From: Acanthochlamys bracteata
Lineage: Eukaryota; Streptophyta; Magnoliopsida; Pandanales; Velloziaceae
Direction: 5' to 3'
DNA: 64,000 nt
Assembly (NCBI GenBank): GCA_019914995.1
Contig: CM034127.1
Location: 14,048,269 to 14,112,268 of the forward strand
Shown here: positions 13,464-26,500 of the stretch, in pieces
How the letters are laid out: every line of letters begins with the position of its first letter
Numbering within the stretch: position 1 is the stretch's first letter
Program-made: the position numbers and the translations under genes
Notes under the pieces: generated by a model
Told to the model about the DNA's origin: nothing
The model's input: the letters and a program-made list of their open reading frames with translations, nothing else
Databases searched by the model: none

Positions 13464-16400
13464 ATGGATGTTGATGTGGTAGAGGAGAGGAAAGATGACG
13501 CGGCATCGCTGGACCCCGAGTTGCTGCAGTTGCCGGAGCTCCCACCGATGGCAATCAAGGATAACCCCGTGATTGCTGATCATCTCTACTCACAGTGGCT
13601 CTCCCTTCCCGACACCTTGAAATTGGTATTAATGATTCCTTTTTGAATTTGTTATTTTTAAAATGCAAGGATTGTCGCTGTCGTTGAACGAGGGATTGTT
13701 TGACTGATAGCATGAGGGATGCCAGGTTGTTTTTATTGAATTTCCCCTTCTGCAAAATTGAACGACAATTGTAGTTTTTATAAACAAATAGTAGAAAGTC
13801 CATGATTTCAAACTTTATCTTGCTTATCGGAATCTGTGGAAAGTGATCATTTTTTGTATGTGGCTTCTATATTTTCTTGTGTGCTGCTTTTGTTTTGTAT
13901 TTTTAAGATTTATCTCGCAAATCCCAATAATAGACTTACAATGAAGTATCTTAAGTTGACAAAGTGAGGTTTTAGACATTAATCCGAGCAGCAAGGTTGC
14001 TCTTTCAATCTATCGCTGATTGTTTTATACCTTTTAGAAGAATTTGCCCTATTAAACGGTCCCGTTTATCTGGTTTTTACTTGAAATCAAGTGATTTTGC
14101 TCATCGTGCACCTCACTGGAAGACATTTTTGGAATTTTCAATTAATTAGAGAATGAGTTAGTTAACTTGTCTTGCCTTAATTATATGGAAAATCGGAGAA
14201 TGTACCTTTTGAAAGTTCCTAAATATTGAGGGCCCTGTTTAGGCTCTGGCCACATCGCTGTATAGGGTTAAGTAAATGATTTGATATTCACTACTAAGTA
14301 GTATGCGGCTTTTATTATGATTTGTTTTTAAAACTTTTACTTCATCCAGTCACTTAGTGCTAAGGTCCCTTAGTTCATTCTTTGAACTCATCCGTCAAAG
14401 TCAAATCATTTATTGTGATTTTCATAGTGATTTGAGGGGGTGGTTTTGTTGTATTCAATCATTTGAGATCTTGTATGCTGAGGAGTGAGGAGGCTTTCTT
14501 TTTGCATATTTATGAGTTGATCTGATGAGATTGAGACTGATGCCGCAAAGAAACGTTGTTATACGAGCCATATTTGACAAAGTTCTTGGTATTTTAATAT
14601 TTGTGGAAAGAGAGGTGCTTATTTATTGTCCAAGAGTATGCTGCTTGCAATTTGTGTACCATTCTTTTCTGGACCAATTCTTTTCTGTTTATCTGCTTCC
14701 TATAATTTTTCAGGCACATGTTACCTTGTTACCTTGTTGGAAGTAGCTGGAAAAAAAGATGTACACAAAACCTTTTGTATTGAGATAAAGCTGCATTTAG
14801 ATCAGAGATCGTTTAATTAGTTAGAAGTGCTATTCTCTTGGAGTTGACCCCTCTGCTTATTAGCAAATACGTTCTTTAGTTAATCATTTTTTGTCTCACT
14901 GTTTACATTCACATGTAGGTGAAATCTTTAATTGATGATGCTAAAGCAGGCATTCTATCAAGTACCGCAAGCAGCAGTGGCAGTGTAAGTACTGCTGCAG
15001 GCAGTTCGCTGCCTTCCATGTTTCCTTCTGGCAGCACTCCTCCCTTGTCACCAAGAAGTGCTTCTGGATCTCCTCGCAGTGTAAAGCGCAGTACTGGAAT
15101 CGGACCATCATCCTTAGGGTCTCCACTGAAAGTGGTTAGTGAGTCAGTCAGGGAAGTTATACCTCAGGTATTGATGGGGGTGATGAAAGAATCTTACTGA
15201 AATAATTTCATATAAGATAATTTCCTGCATTTCATGTCACTAACATCATCTGAACTAATGCTTGATGTGGATGCAGTTCTATTTCCAAAATGGCTGTCCA
15301 CCTCCAAGAGAAATTAAAGAACGATGCGTTTCTAGGATTGATCATATCTTTTTCAGCCATTTGGATGGACTACAAGCACAAGGTTTCTAACTTACCCGTT
15401 AGTTTCTTTGCTCTTTGTGCCTCTTTTTAAAGAAGACAAGTTTTATTGTGTCAACCAGAGTTTAAAGCTGTGACAAAGGATATCTGCAATCTGCCATCAT
15501 TTTTCTCCAGTGTTTTGTTTAGAAAGATTGATGAGGATTGCATCGGAATGGTCAGAAGGTACGCAAATTGGTTGTAGTGAAGTGCCATCTGAAGCAATTA
15601 TTTCTTCTACCATGATTCTTGACATCTTGTAACTCTTTGCCGCAGTAATCATTTTGCCTTTCTTTCTGCCTACATTGTGATCCTCTGTCTACCTCACCTT
15701 GTAAGCGGCAAGCTGTTGTGGTCCATGTCGAGTCAAATTTGCTTACGATTAACCATGATGTGGTTTTTAATCTGAATGAGTGAAAAGTAGATATCATAAA
15801 AGAATGTAGTAATTGTAAGATTGTTAGTTATTCCTTTTCCCAGTAGCTGACCATATACTGGATTCACTTAACTTAAACACATTAAGACAATATAGCCCTT
15901 CAAAAGGTTCCTATGGCATAATGTTTATAGGAGAGCATAGCAGATGGTTGTTTCTTTCTTTATGTTTTTGTTTATGGTAGATATCCTGCAGTATTAGCTT
16001 TATTCTGTTTAATTCAATGTAATTTACATCCATCTCTTATTGCCCAAGTGACCATTAAATGACCATCAGAAGAGCACTTTACCTACTGTAATTGCTTGTA
16101 TACTTGAGAAATTTTCGCGGTTCTTCCTACTATATCCAATTTGAAAGTACAGTAGAATTGTTCTATGAGGGTCAGTTTTAGTGAAATATGTGGTTGGACT
16201 TTACATTCATTGCTAGATATGGGAAGGAAGACTCTGAAAGCGTCTTAGCGCAATAGGTTACCTTATTCTCATAAAAGTGAAATCAAGGAGCTTGGATACA
16301 TCACTAGCTGCATGATTTGCTTTTTGTTTTATATGAAAGTACGAAAGATCGTCATGTAGAAATTATTTTTAGAGTGTTAAGGTATTTTCTTGGTAGTCTT

Positions 16401-18508
16401 TTACTCTTTCTTCTTACTCGGGATGTTTCCAGGGATAAATTTGTTGATTATTGGGTCAATAGCAATATGATGACCATGGATACTGCAAGCCAAATATTCT
16501 TGATCCTGAAGCAACCAGATCGCAAATACCTTACTCAGGTTTGTCTGACCTTGTAGTTTCCTGTCTTATACTTAAGGTTCATGATGGCTCTAGCTTGTAC
16601 CCTTCGAATGTTAATATGATAATTCTTGAACATCATAGGCTCATAGCTACTCTATTAATTATTCATGCAACTTATGCCCGTGTCATAAGTTAATTATGCC
16701 ATCTGATGTGTATAGGAGGACTTCAAACCTGTTCTTCAAGAGCTTTTGGCAAGCCATCCGGGACTGGAGTTCTTGCAAGGCACGCCAGAGTTTCAGGAGC
16801 GATATGGTGAGTTATCTCTCTGACTTCTTCTAGACTGGAGTCAGTTGTTTACTTGTCTGGCTGCTGCATACTTCATCAAGAGATCTGGTTTTGCATGCCA
16901 TTTATGGTGTCCTTATCTTGCTATAGTTTATTAATGTTTTTGGTCTGTGGATGAAGTTTAGGAACAGCATCAATTAGAAAACATCTTACATGTCTCCTTG
17001 AGGAATTAGTATCAATGCCATAAACTTGTTTGTTTATAGTTGCTATAAAATCTCTGTAGATCAAGTATCAACTAGAAAGAACTTCACCTTATGCTTTATA
17101 ATCAGCTAGAGGTGTCACATGCCTTAGAGTGTCATTGAGAAAACAGTTATCATAATGTAGTAAACTTGTCTTGTTTACGATTGCTACGTCATGTCTTTAG
17201 ATGAAGTGTCATGAAGAAGGGGCTTTCTCATATTCACAACATCAAAATAGCTTTTTGTGTCATTTTTAGAAAGCAGTTTTCCTTCTGTCATAGACTCGTG
17301 TTATTATGATTGGTACATCTTGTTCTTTTCTTTTTTTCCCACATGACTATCAGTTTTGCTAATGCTTGTATCGATTTCCACGCTTACATTTCTTAAACAT
17401 CTTTGTCCTTGAGCTTATCTGAATTCAATCTTCAACTTCTGCTTTTAGCGGAAACGGTCATATACAGGATATTTTACTATGTGAATAGATCTGGGAATGG
17501 TCATCTCACCCTCAGGGAGTTCAAACGAAGTAATCTGATTTCTGCTATGCAACACGCAGATGAGGAAGAGGATATCAACAAAGTCCTAAGGTAAAGTTGT
17601 AGATGTGGATAATACTGTCTGCTTGGTGTTCCATTGCCACCATGGTTTGCGTAAATACTATATGCTTGCATTTATATTATAGGTTTCTGAATGAGTTTTT
17701 TTGTTGTTGTTATGTAGATACTTCTCCTATGAACATTTCTATGTGATATATTGCAAGTTCTGGGAGCTTGACACTGATCATGATTTTTTAATCAACAAAG
17801 AGAATCTCCTCAGATATGGAAATCATGCACTTACTTATAGAATTGTTGATAGAATTTTTTCGCAGGTTTGTATGCAGTTTTCTGTTTTATGCTTCTGCAT
17901 ATTTCATAGTGGATGGTGATATGGCATCTTCTTATCATTCTCTGTCATCGGTGCAGATTCCAAGGAAGTTTACTAGTAAGGTTGAGGGCAAAATGGGTTA
18001 TGAAGACTTTGTCTACTTTATATTGGCAGAAGAGGACAAATCCTCTGAACCAAGCTTAGAATATTGGTAAGTTGCTAGATTTTCTTGGATAACCTATAAG
18101 TATTTGATGACCTAGTTCAATATATAGAACTCTATTATGTCATATTTGCATTTGTCTGCTTGCATTAACTTGAACAGAGATATAGTCAGTTTAAACCTGC
18201 ATCTCGAAAACGTTTTGTGATTGACCTATACTCTTTAACTTTGGTTAGCCGCTAACTAATTTTGCACTATGCAAAATATGGGTAAGATTTCTTTGAAACC
18301 ATTTGCCGCTTGTCGATGTTTTCATAGAAGATTGGTCCCTCATTTATGGCTTCTTCATTTGAATAGCTTGTGCTGGGAAGATGCCATTGGCCTCACACTC
18401 GTGGCTTCAGTATGTTGACCCTTTATTAATATGGGTAGCAAGAAAAGCAGTCAAAGTTTAGATTTCAATTTTTGTCAGCATTCTAATGTCTCCTTAAACA
18501 TTGAAATC

Positions 18509-18539
<31 letters not shown>

Positions 18540-19382
18540 CCTGCTTTATAATCATGCTTCCTAAGCCACATTTGAGTCTTTTTACATTTGAGTGTTGTTT
18601 GAACTTTAAAGCCAAAACATGTTTTACATGAGGAGAGGATATTGCTTTTGTGCTTGATTCTTGAAATAACTCTAGAGATTGACCTTATAAGATGGTCCGT
18701 TTGATGATTTAGATTTAAAGCTTCTACTGTATTCATCTCGTTGTTGATGTACTTGTCATACTCTCTGTGTTCTTGTCAGGTTCAAGTGTATTGATCTTGA
18801 TGGTAATGGCATGTTGACACCCAATGAAATGCAGTTCTTTTACGAGGAACAGCTGCATCGGATGGAATGCATGGCACAAGAACCTGTCCTGTTTGAGGAT
18901 ATATTGTGCCAGATGGTTGATATGATTAGCCCTGAGGTTATCCTCTTGTTTATGTCCTAACTTTTTAGCAATTTTCTTGCTAAGTAAATCTTTTGATAAT
19001 AAGTCTTTTCTTTTAATGCAGAATGAGAGTTACTTTACACTGCGCGACCTCAAGGCTTGCAAACTTTCAGGAAATGTTTTCAACATACTTTTTAATCTCA
19101 ATAAGTTCATGGCATTTGAGACTCGTGATCCTTTTCTTATTCGCCAGGTCTGCCTCATGCTATTCTTTACTACTAATGATTCTTACTGTACAGTTCGGCG
19201 ATTGTTGTAACATGCTGAGCTCCCTATGTACCTTCATGCAGGAGCGTGAAAATCCTTCTTTAACAGAGTGGGACCGCTTTGCTCATAGAGAATATATTAG
19301 GCTTTCTATGGAAGAAGATGCTGAAGATGCTTCAAATGGAAGTGGAGATGTTTGGGATGAATCACTTGAGGCTCCCTTTTGA
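13464..19382 (+). CDS. PP2A regulatory subunit B'' with EF hands
   Basis: Twelve exons join in frame to 545 residues: 13464-13625, 14919-15167, 15277-15382, 15459-15558, 16433-16538, 16716-16806, 17449-17590, 17718-17865, 17957-18066, 18780-18936, 19022-19147 and 19242-19382. The start ATG ([12 protein letters not shown]) follows a CT-rich leader. The product has a Ser-rich linker (exon 2), the [18 protein letters not shown] block, then EF-hand segments [15 protein letters not shown] and [16 protein letters not shown] with Asp/Asn/Gly ligands. Between them is [14 protein letters not shown], also EF-like. It ends in an acidic tail (WDESLEAPF). B'' subunits target the PP2A A/C core, and Ca2+ binding tunes assembly. 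Length and order match Arabidopsis At1g03960 (529 aa). It lies head-to-head with VPS2, as in Arabidopsis. No lesions seen. Confidence 0.94.
18509..18540. repeat. (CT)n microsatellite
   Basis: A run of CT dinucleotides with one CCC interruption inside the intron before the exon encoding [12 protein letters not shown] of the PP2A B'' gene. Confidence 0.9.
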
Positions 19383-21450
19383 GATTGACATTAGGTGAAG
19401 AAGCATCTCTTTCTACTTTCTCATTTCTCTTTGTTCTGGTTTGCTTTTCTTCTTTAACAATCGCTGGCATTTTTTAGAGCTTTTAGGACAACCAGCCAGG
19501 TGTTGCAAAGTATTCTTCATGTTAGGACTAGCTGCCTCGAGCATGGTAATTATCCTATGTGAAATATTAGTGCACCACCATTATTTCACTCCTATTCTTA
19601 ATGCTTTTGGAATGCCAACCGAGGTGGCTGTTACTGGCCTTTTTGGGTCTGTGCCTTGCTAAGGGATGACTGCATTGTAACCATTAAAAGGACAATTAAT
19701 GGAACTTCTATGGATTGTTCTTAGCTATTCTTGGCAATTTCACCGGTAGTTTGTGATTGCAGTTGTTTTGTTTTCCATTCACAATTGGGCTTGATCTATT
19801 TTCTTGGCAACTGCTTTTTTTTTGGGAGGACAACGGGAGAAAATCCTTGGTAGAGTTGAGATATAATAAGAGAGGTGTTTACGCTATGCAAGCTATGAGG
19901 TTTTTGTGATTTTGTAGCATTCCCCTAAGTGCGACTTGGAGCTCCCATTCTAACAAACAGCTAAGCTACATAGATTTCTTGTGCTATGTATTTCATTGAA
20001 AGCCATTTATGCAATTGGACCATCAATAGCAAATATTTGTTTAGGAAATTTATTGAAGTCTTTTCACACCTTCCTCTATTACCTTTGAGTTATTTTGATT
20101 CTTTAGTGCTTCAGTTTGTCACAGCCTCCTCTATTACCTTTGAATTGTTTTGAATTCTTTAGTGCTTTAGTTTGTCTCGGTATATCGTAAAAAATTAGAT
20201 ATATGTGCATTGTGATTGCCACCTGAACTTTCCACAATAAAGACCTCCTTACATTTCTTAAACTATCCACTGATGAAATGTTTAGGTAAATATTGAGGTC
20301 TTATGGACTACACAAAGATCAATATGCTTCCATGTCGTCACATTAGATAACCTTCAGTGTTCCTACTATATGGTGCATAATTCTGAGAATCCATTTGTAC
20401 AAGTTCTCCGCGAAGTTGGAGTAGCACAAGAAATATTTTGCATTGGAATGCCCTTTCAAACTTGAGTAGATGCTAAGTAGGTTGCTTTCTGATGCCTATT
20501 TTAATTTTGGAAATAACATCATGTCTTGTGTGGTCTGCAGAGCTTTCCCTGTGTCGCGAATTCTTGAGGAGACATCTTGAAGAAGGGCGTTCTAGTTATA
20601 TGATATTGGTCACTGCACTCTTCTTCAAGGTGACTGGCGCCCTTCTTCTTTAAATTTTCTCAATTTTTTTGATTAGAATGCACCATTTCCAGCCTATCAG
20701 TGTGGATAGACTCATCTGTCCTGCCCTTCTGAATTTCACATAAATCCAATTTGTTATATTATGATTGCATAGTTGGTCAGAGTGGTTTGGAGCAGCCACT
20801 TTAGAATTGGGAAATATTTGTCGCATTCCAGTGAGCTTGCTTCCCTTAATACCCACTGTTCTTGTGATGGTCTTGGATATATGAGCCGTTCTCTGATTTT
20901 TCAAGTTATCTGCCTGACAAGGTATCTTCCAAGCTGGTCAAGGAGCATCCAAAGAAAATGCATCTGTTTTCAAAGTATCTTCTCCATTAGTTGATTGAAC
21001 AGAAACTAGGCTTTGTACAGTATTGTGCAGGATCCTTGTTGCTGCAACACGATCTAAGCCTGAGGCATTCCACTGATTCTGTGAAAGCATCATAACAATG
21101 CTGTATATAGGAAGTGGTACTGACCTTTCAATTTCGTTATTTTTTTTTTTTTGGATCATCCAGGAGTAGATACTGCCTATTGATCTTGTTGTTGTAGAAC
21201 TGATACAGCAATTTTTCCTTTTCTTTTTCTTGTGAAACTTTTGTCTTAGGCATTTGTAAAATTTCTTTTAGATATATGCATCCTAGACAGTTGCAATTAG
21301 GTGAAGAAGTGTCAGGCTGTTTATTGAAATTATGAAAGAATTCTATTTGAGTTTTGATGTTTTGTTTACACCGATTATGTGGACTTGGATATTTAAATAT
21401 TCCGTTTGCAACTGTTGGAACCCGTCGACCATCATTTGAGAGGATATTTA
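19383..21450. other. PP2A B'' 3' flank and intergenic DNA
   Basis: The first few hundred bases are probable 3' UTR. At 20541-20628 an open stretch with a ctgcag acceptor and an aag/gtgact donor reads ELSLCREFLRRHLEEGRSSY and a hydrophobic end. It may be an isolated exon, but no partner exon or family was recognised. The rest shows nothing I can support. Confidence 0.4.
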
Positions 21451-21529
21451 CATTCTAGGCGAGCGGGAAAGTATTCGTAATTGTCTCGGTCCATTTCGAC
21501 TCATGAGCTATTTGATTTTGGAGGCGTTT

Positions 21530-23470
21530 CGAATTACTTAAGAAATAAAATTTTTTTAAAATAAAAAGTATTTTTTTGAAAAATAAGTTTAATTTTTTAG
21601 TTTTAAGAAAATAATAAAAATATATACTAAAAAAATTTTGTTAGGTAAAATTTTTCTATATATTTTTAAATTTTTAAATAAAATTTTTTATATTTATAAA
21701 ATATATATTAAAAAATTTAAAATAAAAAATTTAAAAGAAGCTGAGAACGCTCAACCAAATACCCCTGCAGTATACATTCACGGGCGCCGGGAGTAAAAGA
21801 AATTACACAAACTACAGGGGTAGTGCAGTCATTTAATAACAAAAGCTAAGAGATTATTTTTTGAATTAGCTCATTCTTTCTATTCAAACAATAGCAATGA
21901 CTAAATTACCCCTTAGAAAGGTGGTTCCCAGTAACTATAGGGGGGTGCGTTTGACAATGCGCTCCAAAAATTCTTTTGTAATTTTTATTTTATATTTTTT
22001 ACTAAGATTTCTATACATAAAAATAAAATTATCGAAATAAAATCTGTTTTAAAAAAATATTTTTAGAAACACTCACAAATACTTATGAGCCATGAGAAAA
22101 TGGTAGCTGTTCGTGGCTCTACGCAACATAAGTGGACTTTAGATGTGATTGAAAGATTTTTCCAAGAGTGTGTGTTTAGAAATACTTCTAAAAAATATTT
22201 TTTTAAAATAAATAATATTTTTTTTATTTTGATAAAAATGCCATATTTTTTTAATTTTATAAAAATTGTATAAAATATTATAAAAAAATTTTTTTAATAT
22301 AAAATTAAAAATTAAAAAAAAAAGAGTTGAAAACACTTTCAAATATTACATAATTGGATTCTTTCAGAAGTACCCTCCCAAATGCAACGGTAACTACATG
22401 CATAATAGTATTAAACAACGAGTTAATAGGCTCAAACCGAGCGTTTGGCTAACTATTTTTCCAACAAAATTTTTCAAATTTTTATTTTATATTTTATAAG
22501 TATTTAGAAAATTTATTTAAAATTTTAAAAAATGTAGAAAAATTCTACTTATGAGATCTTTTTATAGATATTTTTTTTTGGAAATAAAAAAGATAAAATT
22601 TATTTCATTTTCGGAACTACCATTTGTCACGAGCCTAAAATTTTTATCTTGACTCGTGCGGCACTTAGTCATCTTCCTTTGTGGCTAAGTCAGTCTTTAC
22701 CTTAGAGCTATCAAAGATTGCTAAAAAATTTGAATGGACTAAAAGAAAATTAAGGAACACTTGAAGATAACTCTTTTGAAAAAAAGTTTTATATTATTTT
22801 GGCTTGGTACAACTCTTATTTGATTTGTTTGATGGCTCTAAATGAGGGCTCATCTTTCCTATTTATAACTCATCTACCTCTTCAACGGATGGTAGAAATT
22901 ATTTCGATCGGACGGTGAAGAATACCCTCTTCAGAAAGTTCTTACATAATATTTTCTATAAAAATCTCCACATTTTTAGAATATTTATGCCAATTATTTT
23001 TTATCTAAAGTTCTCTACCATACTCTAGATTTGGTTTATATATAAGTTAATTTTACCTAGAAAAAAAATATTTTTCTAAAATAATTTCGATAGAGAGAAA
23101 AGCCAAAGTCATACCGTGACATAAAGAGTTTGAAAACAATTTCAAATATTTACATAATTGGATTCTCTCAGAACTACCCTCTCCAATGCAACGGTAACTA
23201 CATGCATAATAGTATTAAACAACGACTTAATAGGCTCGAACTGACGCCGGGCGTTTGGCTTTTTATTTTTTCAACAGAATTTTTTAATTTTTTTTTTCAT
23301 ATTTTTTAATATATATTTTATAAGTATTTAAAAAAATTATTTAAAAATAAAAATATAAAAAAGTACACATAATGAAATTTTTTTATATATTTTTTAAAAA
23401 TAAAAATTAAAAATATTTTCAAAAAAATAAAGATACTTTTTTGTTTCAAAAAAATTCTATGTGATAACCA
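21530..23470. repeat. AT-rich repeat block with a duplicated segment
   Basis: Nearly 2 kb of A/T-dominated DNA with long poly-T and poly-A runs. A segment of about 125 bp (22323-22447: ...ATGCAACGGTAACTACATGC...GCGTTTGGCT) recurs in direct orientation at 23124-23257 with small differences, and AT-rich sequence following each copy is also similar. Several stretches have the (G)CGTTTGG plus AT-rich look of plant MITE-like repeats, but clean terminal inverted repeats were not found for them. Confidence 0.65.
22625..23121. mobile_element. Solo-LTR-like element (TGTCACG...CGTGACA)
   Basis: A 497-bp block begins TGTCACGAGCC and ends ACCGTGACA, so its ends form a perfect 7-bp inverted repeat with the TG/CA dinucleotides of LTRs. 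TGTCACG starts are common in plant LTR-retrotransposon LTRs. It sits exactly between the two copies of the duplicated segment described for 21530-23470. No 5-bp target duplication is visible (ccatt left, taaag right) and no internal retrotransposon coding region is present. It could be a solo LTR with altered flanks or a non-LTR unit with short inverted ends. Confidence 0.45.
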
Positions 23471-23586
23471 ATTCTAAATCGCAGTGCACCGGAAAAGCCC
23501 AACTTTTTGCTCAGTGAAAAAGAAAACCTCTATAAAATCTTTCACCCAAAAAAGAAAAACCTAAACCTCGTCTTTCTCGTTCAATC

Positions 23587-26500
23587 ATGGCCGCTCGGCT
23601 GTTCATTTCAGAAGCGGAGCTTCAACTCTGGCTCCGCAGCCGTAGAAGCTGCTGTAGTTGCAGCAGCAGCAGAGGTAATAATAATGCAAATATAGGAGTT
23701 CAACAAATATCTCATGCATTTCCCGTGACTCCGTTTCCGGTGGAACTCGTTTATGGTTTATTTGGTTGTTTGTTGTAGTTTTCTGTCAGAGGCAGCGGAG
23801 ATGGTTCTCATCTGAATCTTCTCAATCTTCTCCACCGAAACCGAAATCATTGAAAAAGACCGATCTTGCCAAAAAGATGGCCGAAGCCGTGAAATCATTC
23901 GTCAAAAAGTAAAAACCTTCTGTTTTATTGTTTCCTCATTTTGTTTTGATGATGTTTTTTTCTTTTCGTTGCAGACATGACGTCGTTAAGGTTATTGGTT
24001 TTAGAATTAGAATAGTTGTATCGTTTTTGCTTTAGTTCCCTATGACTAGGATATTGAATATGGTCCCCAATTAATGGAAATCGACTGATTGTTCCAAAAA
24101 ATCAGTTGGCGATGAGCTCACGATTAATTGGCCAATTCAGTTGTACCAAGTAAATTTGAAATTTTGGTTAGAATGCACATAGAGGATCTATGTGCACGTG
24201 CTTGTTGACGAAGGCAACTTTCTGTTATGTTGAATATGATGTTAATGGAAACTTTCAAAGACAAGCAGAGGGATGCGCACAGTATTACCAAATAATGGAG
24301 CAGAGTTTGATAACTTTTCCCTTATTTTCTAAATATATTGTGCAGTCTGTATGCAGAGTTACAATGTAATATTAGTTCGGTACTAAAAAAGTAGTTTTCT
24401 AATTTGCACCATCTTTTTTCAGGCATATGTTACATCATCCTGGAGTTCTCCCTGAAATAAAAGAAGTTCATGAGGAGGTAGGAGGATCGTGGTACAAATT
24501 GAGAGACATCCTTAATGAGGTTAAATCAGCTACAGAGCCTGGATACAAAAGCAATAATAACTTAAAAGAATCTTGCATTGTTAATACGGTAGCTTTAGAA
24601 GGAATAGACATAAAAGATAATCCAGATGGAGGTGAAATTGATGACGCCGAACATCGACTTGGACCAGTAATGGAGCTTCCAAGTTTGGAAGAATCGCAGA
24701 TGATAGGTGACAAAGATCGTACAGTTCTGGCTGCAGCAGAAGTTCCAGAAGAAGCTGTTAAGCACGAAATTATAACTACTGAGGACAGGGTTGCTTCTGA
24801 AGGCAACGATGCAGCTCCAGAATCCCCTTTCTCAGATTTTAAAAGGTATGCAGATGATTCGTACCATGGAAAAATCCCAATAGGAGGAAAATGCATGCAG
24901 GAAATGCACGACCCCATGTTAGAAGGTCAAAATTCTGAAAGAAAGGTCATAAGCTTGGTCGAGTTTTTTAGACGCAATATAGGCAAGGTGGAGCCAAAAG
25001 CAAAACCCACTTTTTCAGACTATGCGTGTCAAAAAGAGGACAGGCAATCAAACAATTTGGATAGTTCTAAAAGAAAAAATGGTCTTTATCATCATAGCAT
25101 AAGCTATGAGCAACAGCGCAAACAGAGTGTACCGTTGAAGCTGAATAATACTCAAGGAGAGATACCTGAAGGGAGATCAAATGTAAATTTATTGCTGGAT
25201 AGACTTCTTGAACTCGCAGAAGACAAAAGAAAGAGTCCGCCCAATGTAAATGGTCAAAGTGGTACAACAAACAAGGTCAATCAAGAAACTAAACCAGGAA
25301 CTACTTGGAACTCTTTACAGGAGGCACTAAAGTTTCCTAATGTGAAATGTAAGGATACATCAGATGGTCTGTTTACACATATAAGGGCTAAAGACTTTAA
25401 TACAGAGACAGAAAGGGGGACAACTGTGAAAGTAAACATCTCTAATTTTTTGGCAGGAACCACTGAAGTCCATGCAAACATAAGAATTGGTGGGAGCAGT
25501 ACAAAGAAGCTGCAGTTGGCTAAAGAGGAACAAAAAGAAGAATTGCCAAGTTTGTCTGATACCCAGTATGTGAGCGACTGTAGTGATTCAGATATCGCAG
25601 CATTTGACTATCCAAAGCCAGATGCAAGTACTCAATCAACTGGAAGATTAAACGTGAATGCATCTTCTACATTTGAAGAAAGAGATAGGGGTGAAAATAG
25701 ACTTTTGGTGAAATTCTTGCCAAAGATGGTCACAGCGAAAGATATAGCTCTCCAATTTGGCAATTGTGAACCTATTTCTGAAGTTCATGTAGTTCCTTCC
25801 AGAAGAGAGAACAAATTCAGTTATGCTTATGTTTACTTCAAGGTAGATTCATCTTCACATAATCATTTTTTTTGATATAGTTTACCAGAAAGAAAAACAC
25901 TCATTTTCACATTCTCAGGTTTGACAAACATAAATGCCTTTAGAAACTATCTTTTGTTGTGATTCTGCTACTGTTGTATGTTTGTGTGCTTGTGTTTGTT
26001 TGTGGTTGGTGGGTGTGTTTTGTGTACTTTATTATGATGGTTTCACTTTATACCATGGACTATTGGATGGAGATAGTGGGTAGAACATCGAAGTATGGTT
26101 ATCATTTAATGTCTTCAAAACACAGAAATGACTCGTGTGATCTTTTTAATCCCTCCAGCAATAGAAGATACTACTAGAGAAGCATTCATTTCCAAAGATA
26201 TATTATTCTCTTATACTGTTTTTACTTTTGGATTTTATAGATGTAGATATAAATCATTTTGCTGTACAGGTCTTTCTTCCTGATTGCGATGCTGTAAAAT
26301 AGTATATACCCTTATTAAAATGCACACATTATGCATGACTAGAACAGAATATTGAAAGTCTGAAAGTTCTGTGGCAGACAGAAGAAGGCTTGCAGAAAGC
26401 TCTAGGTAAACCTAGTGTAACTGTGGGAGGTTTAGATGTTATCATGGAGCCGTCTAGTGCGAAGCTCCATTTTACACGGTCTCCTGTGGAGCCAGGCGGC

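Noticed and set aside
13099..13554. 151-residue minus-strand ORF over the PP2A B'' leader
   Set aside because: It comes from reading the CT-rich 5' leader and first exon backwards; low-complexity and no homology recognised.
24468..24917. 149-residue minus-strand ORF
   Set aside because: Antisense shadow of the large RRM-gene exon, no recognisable domain.
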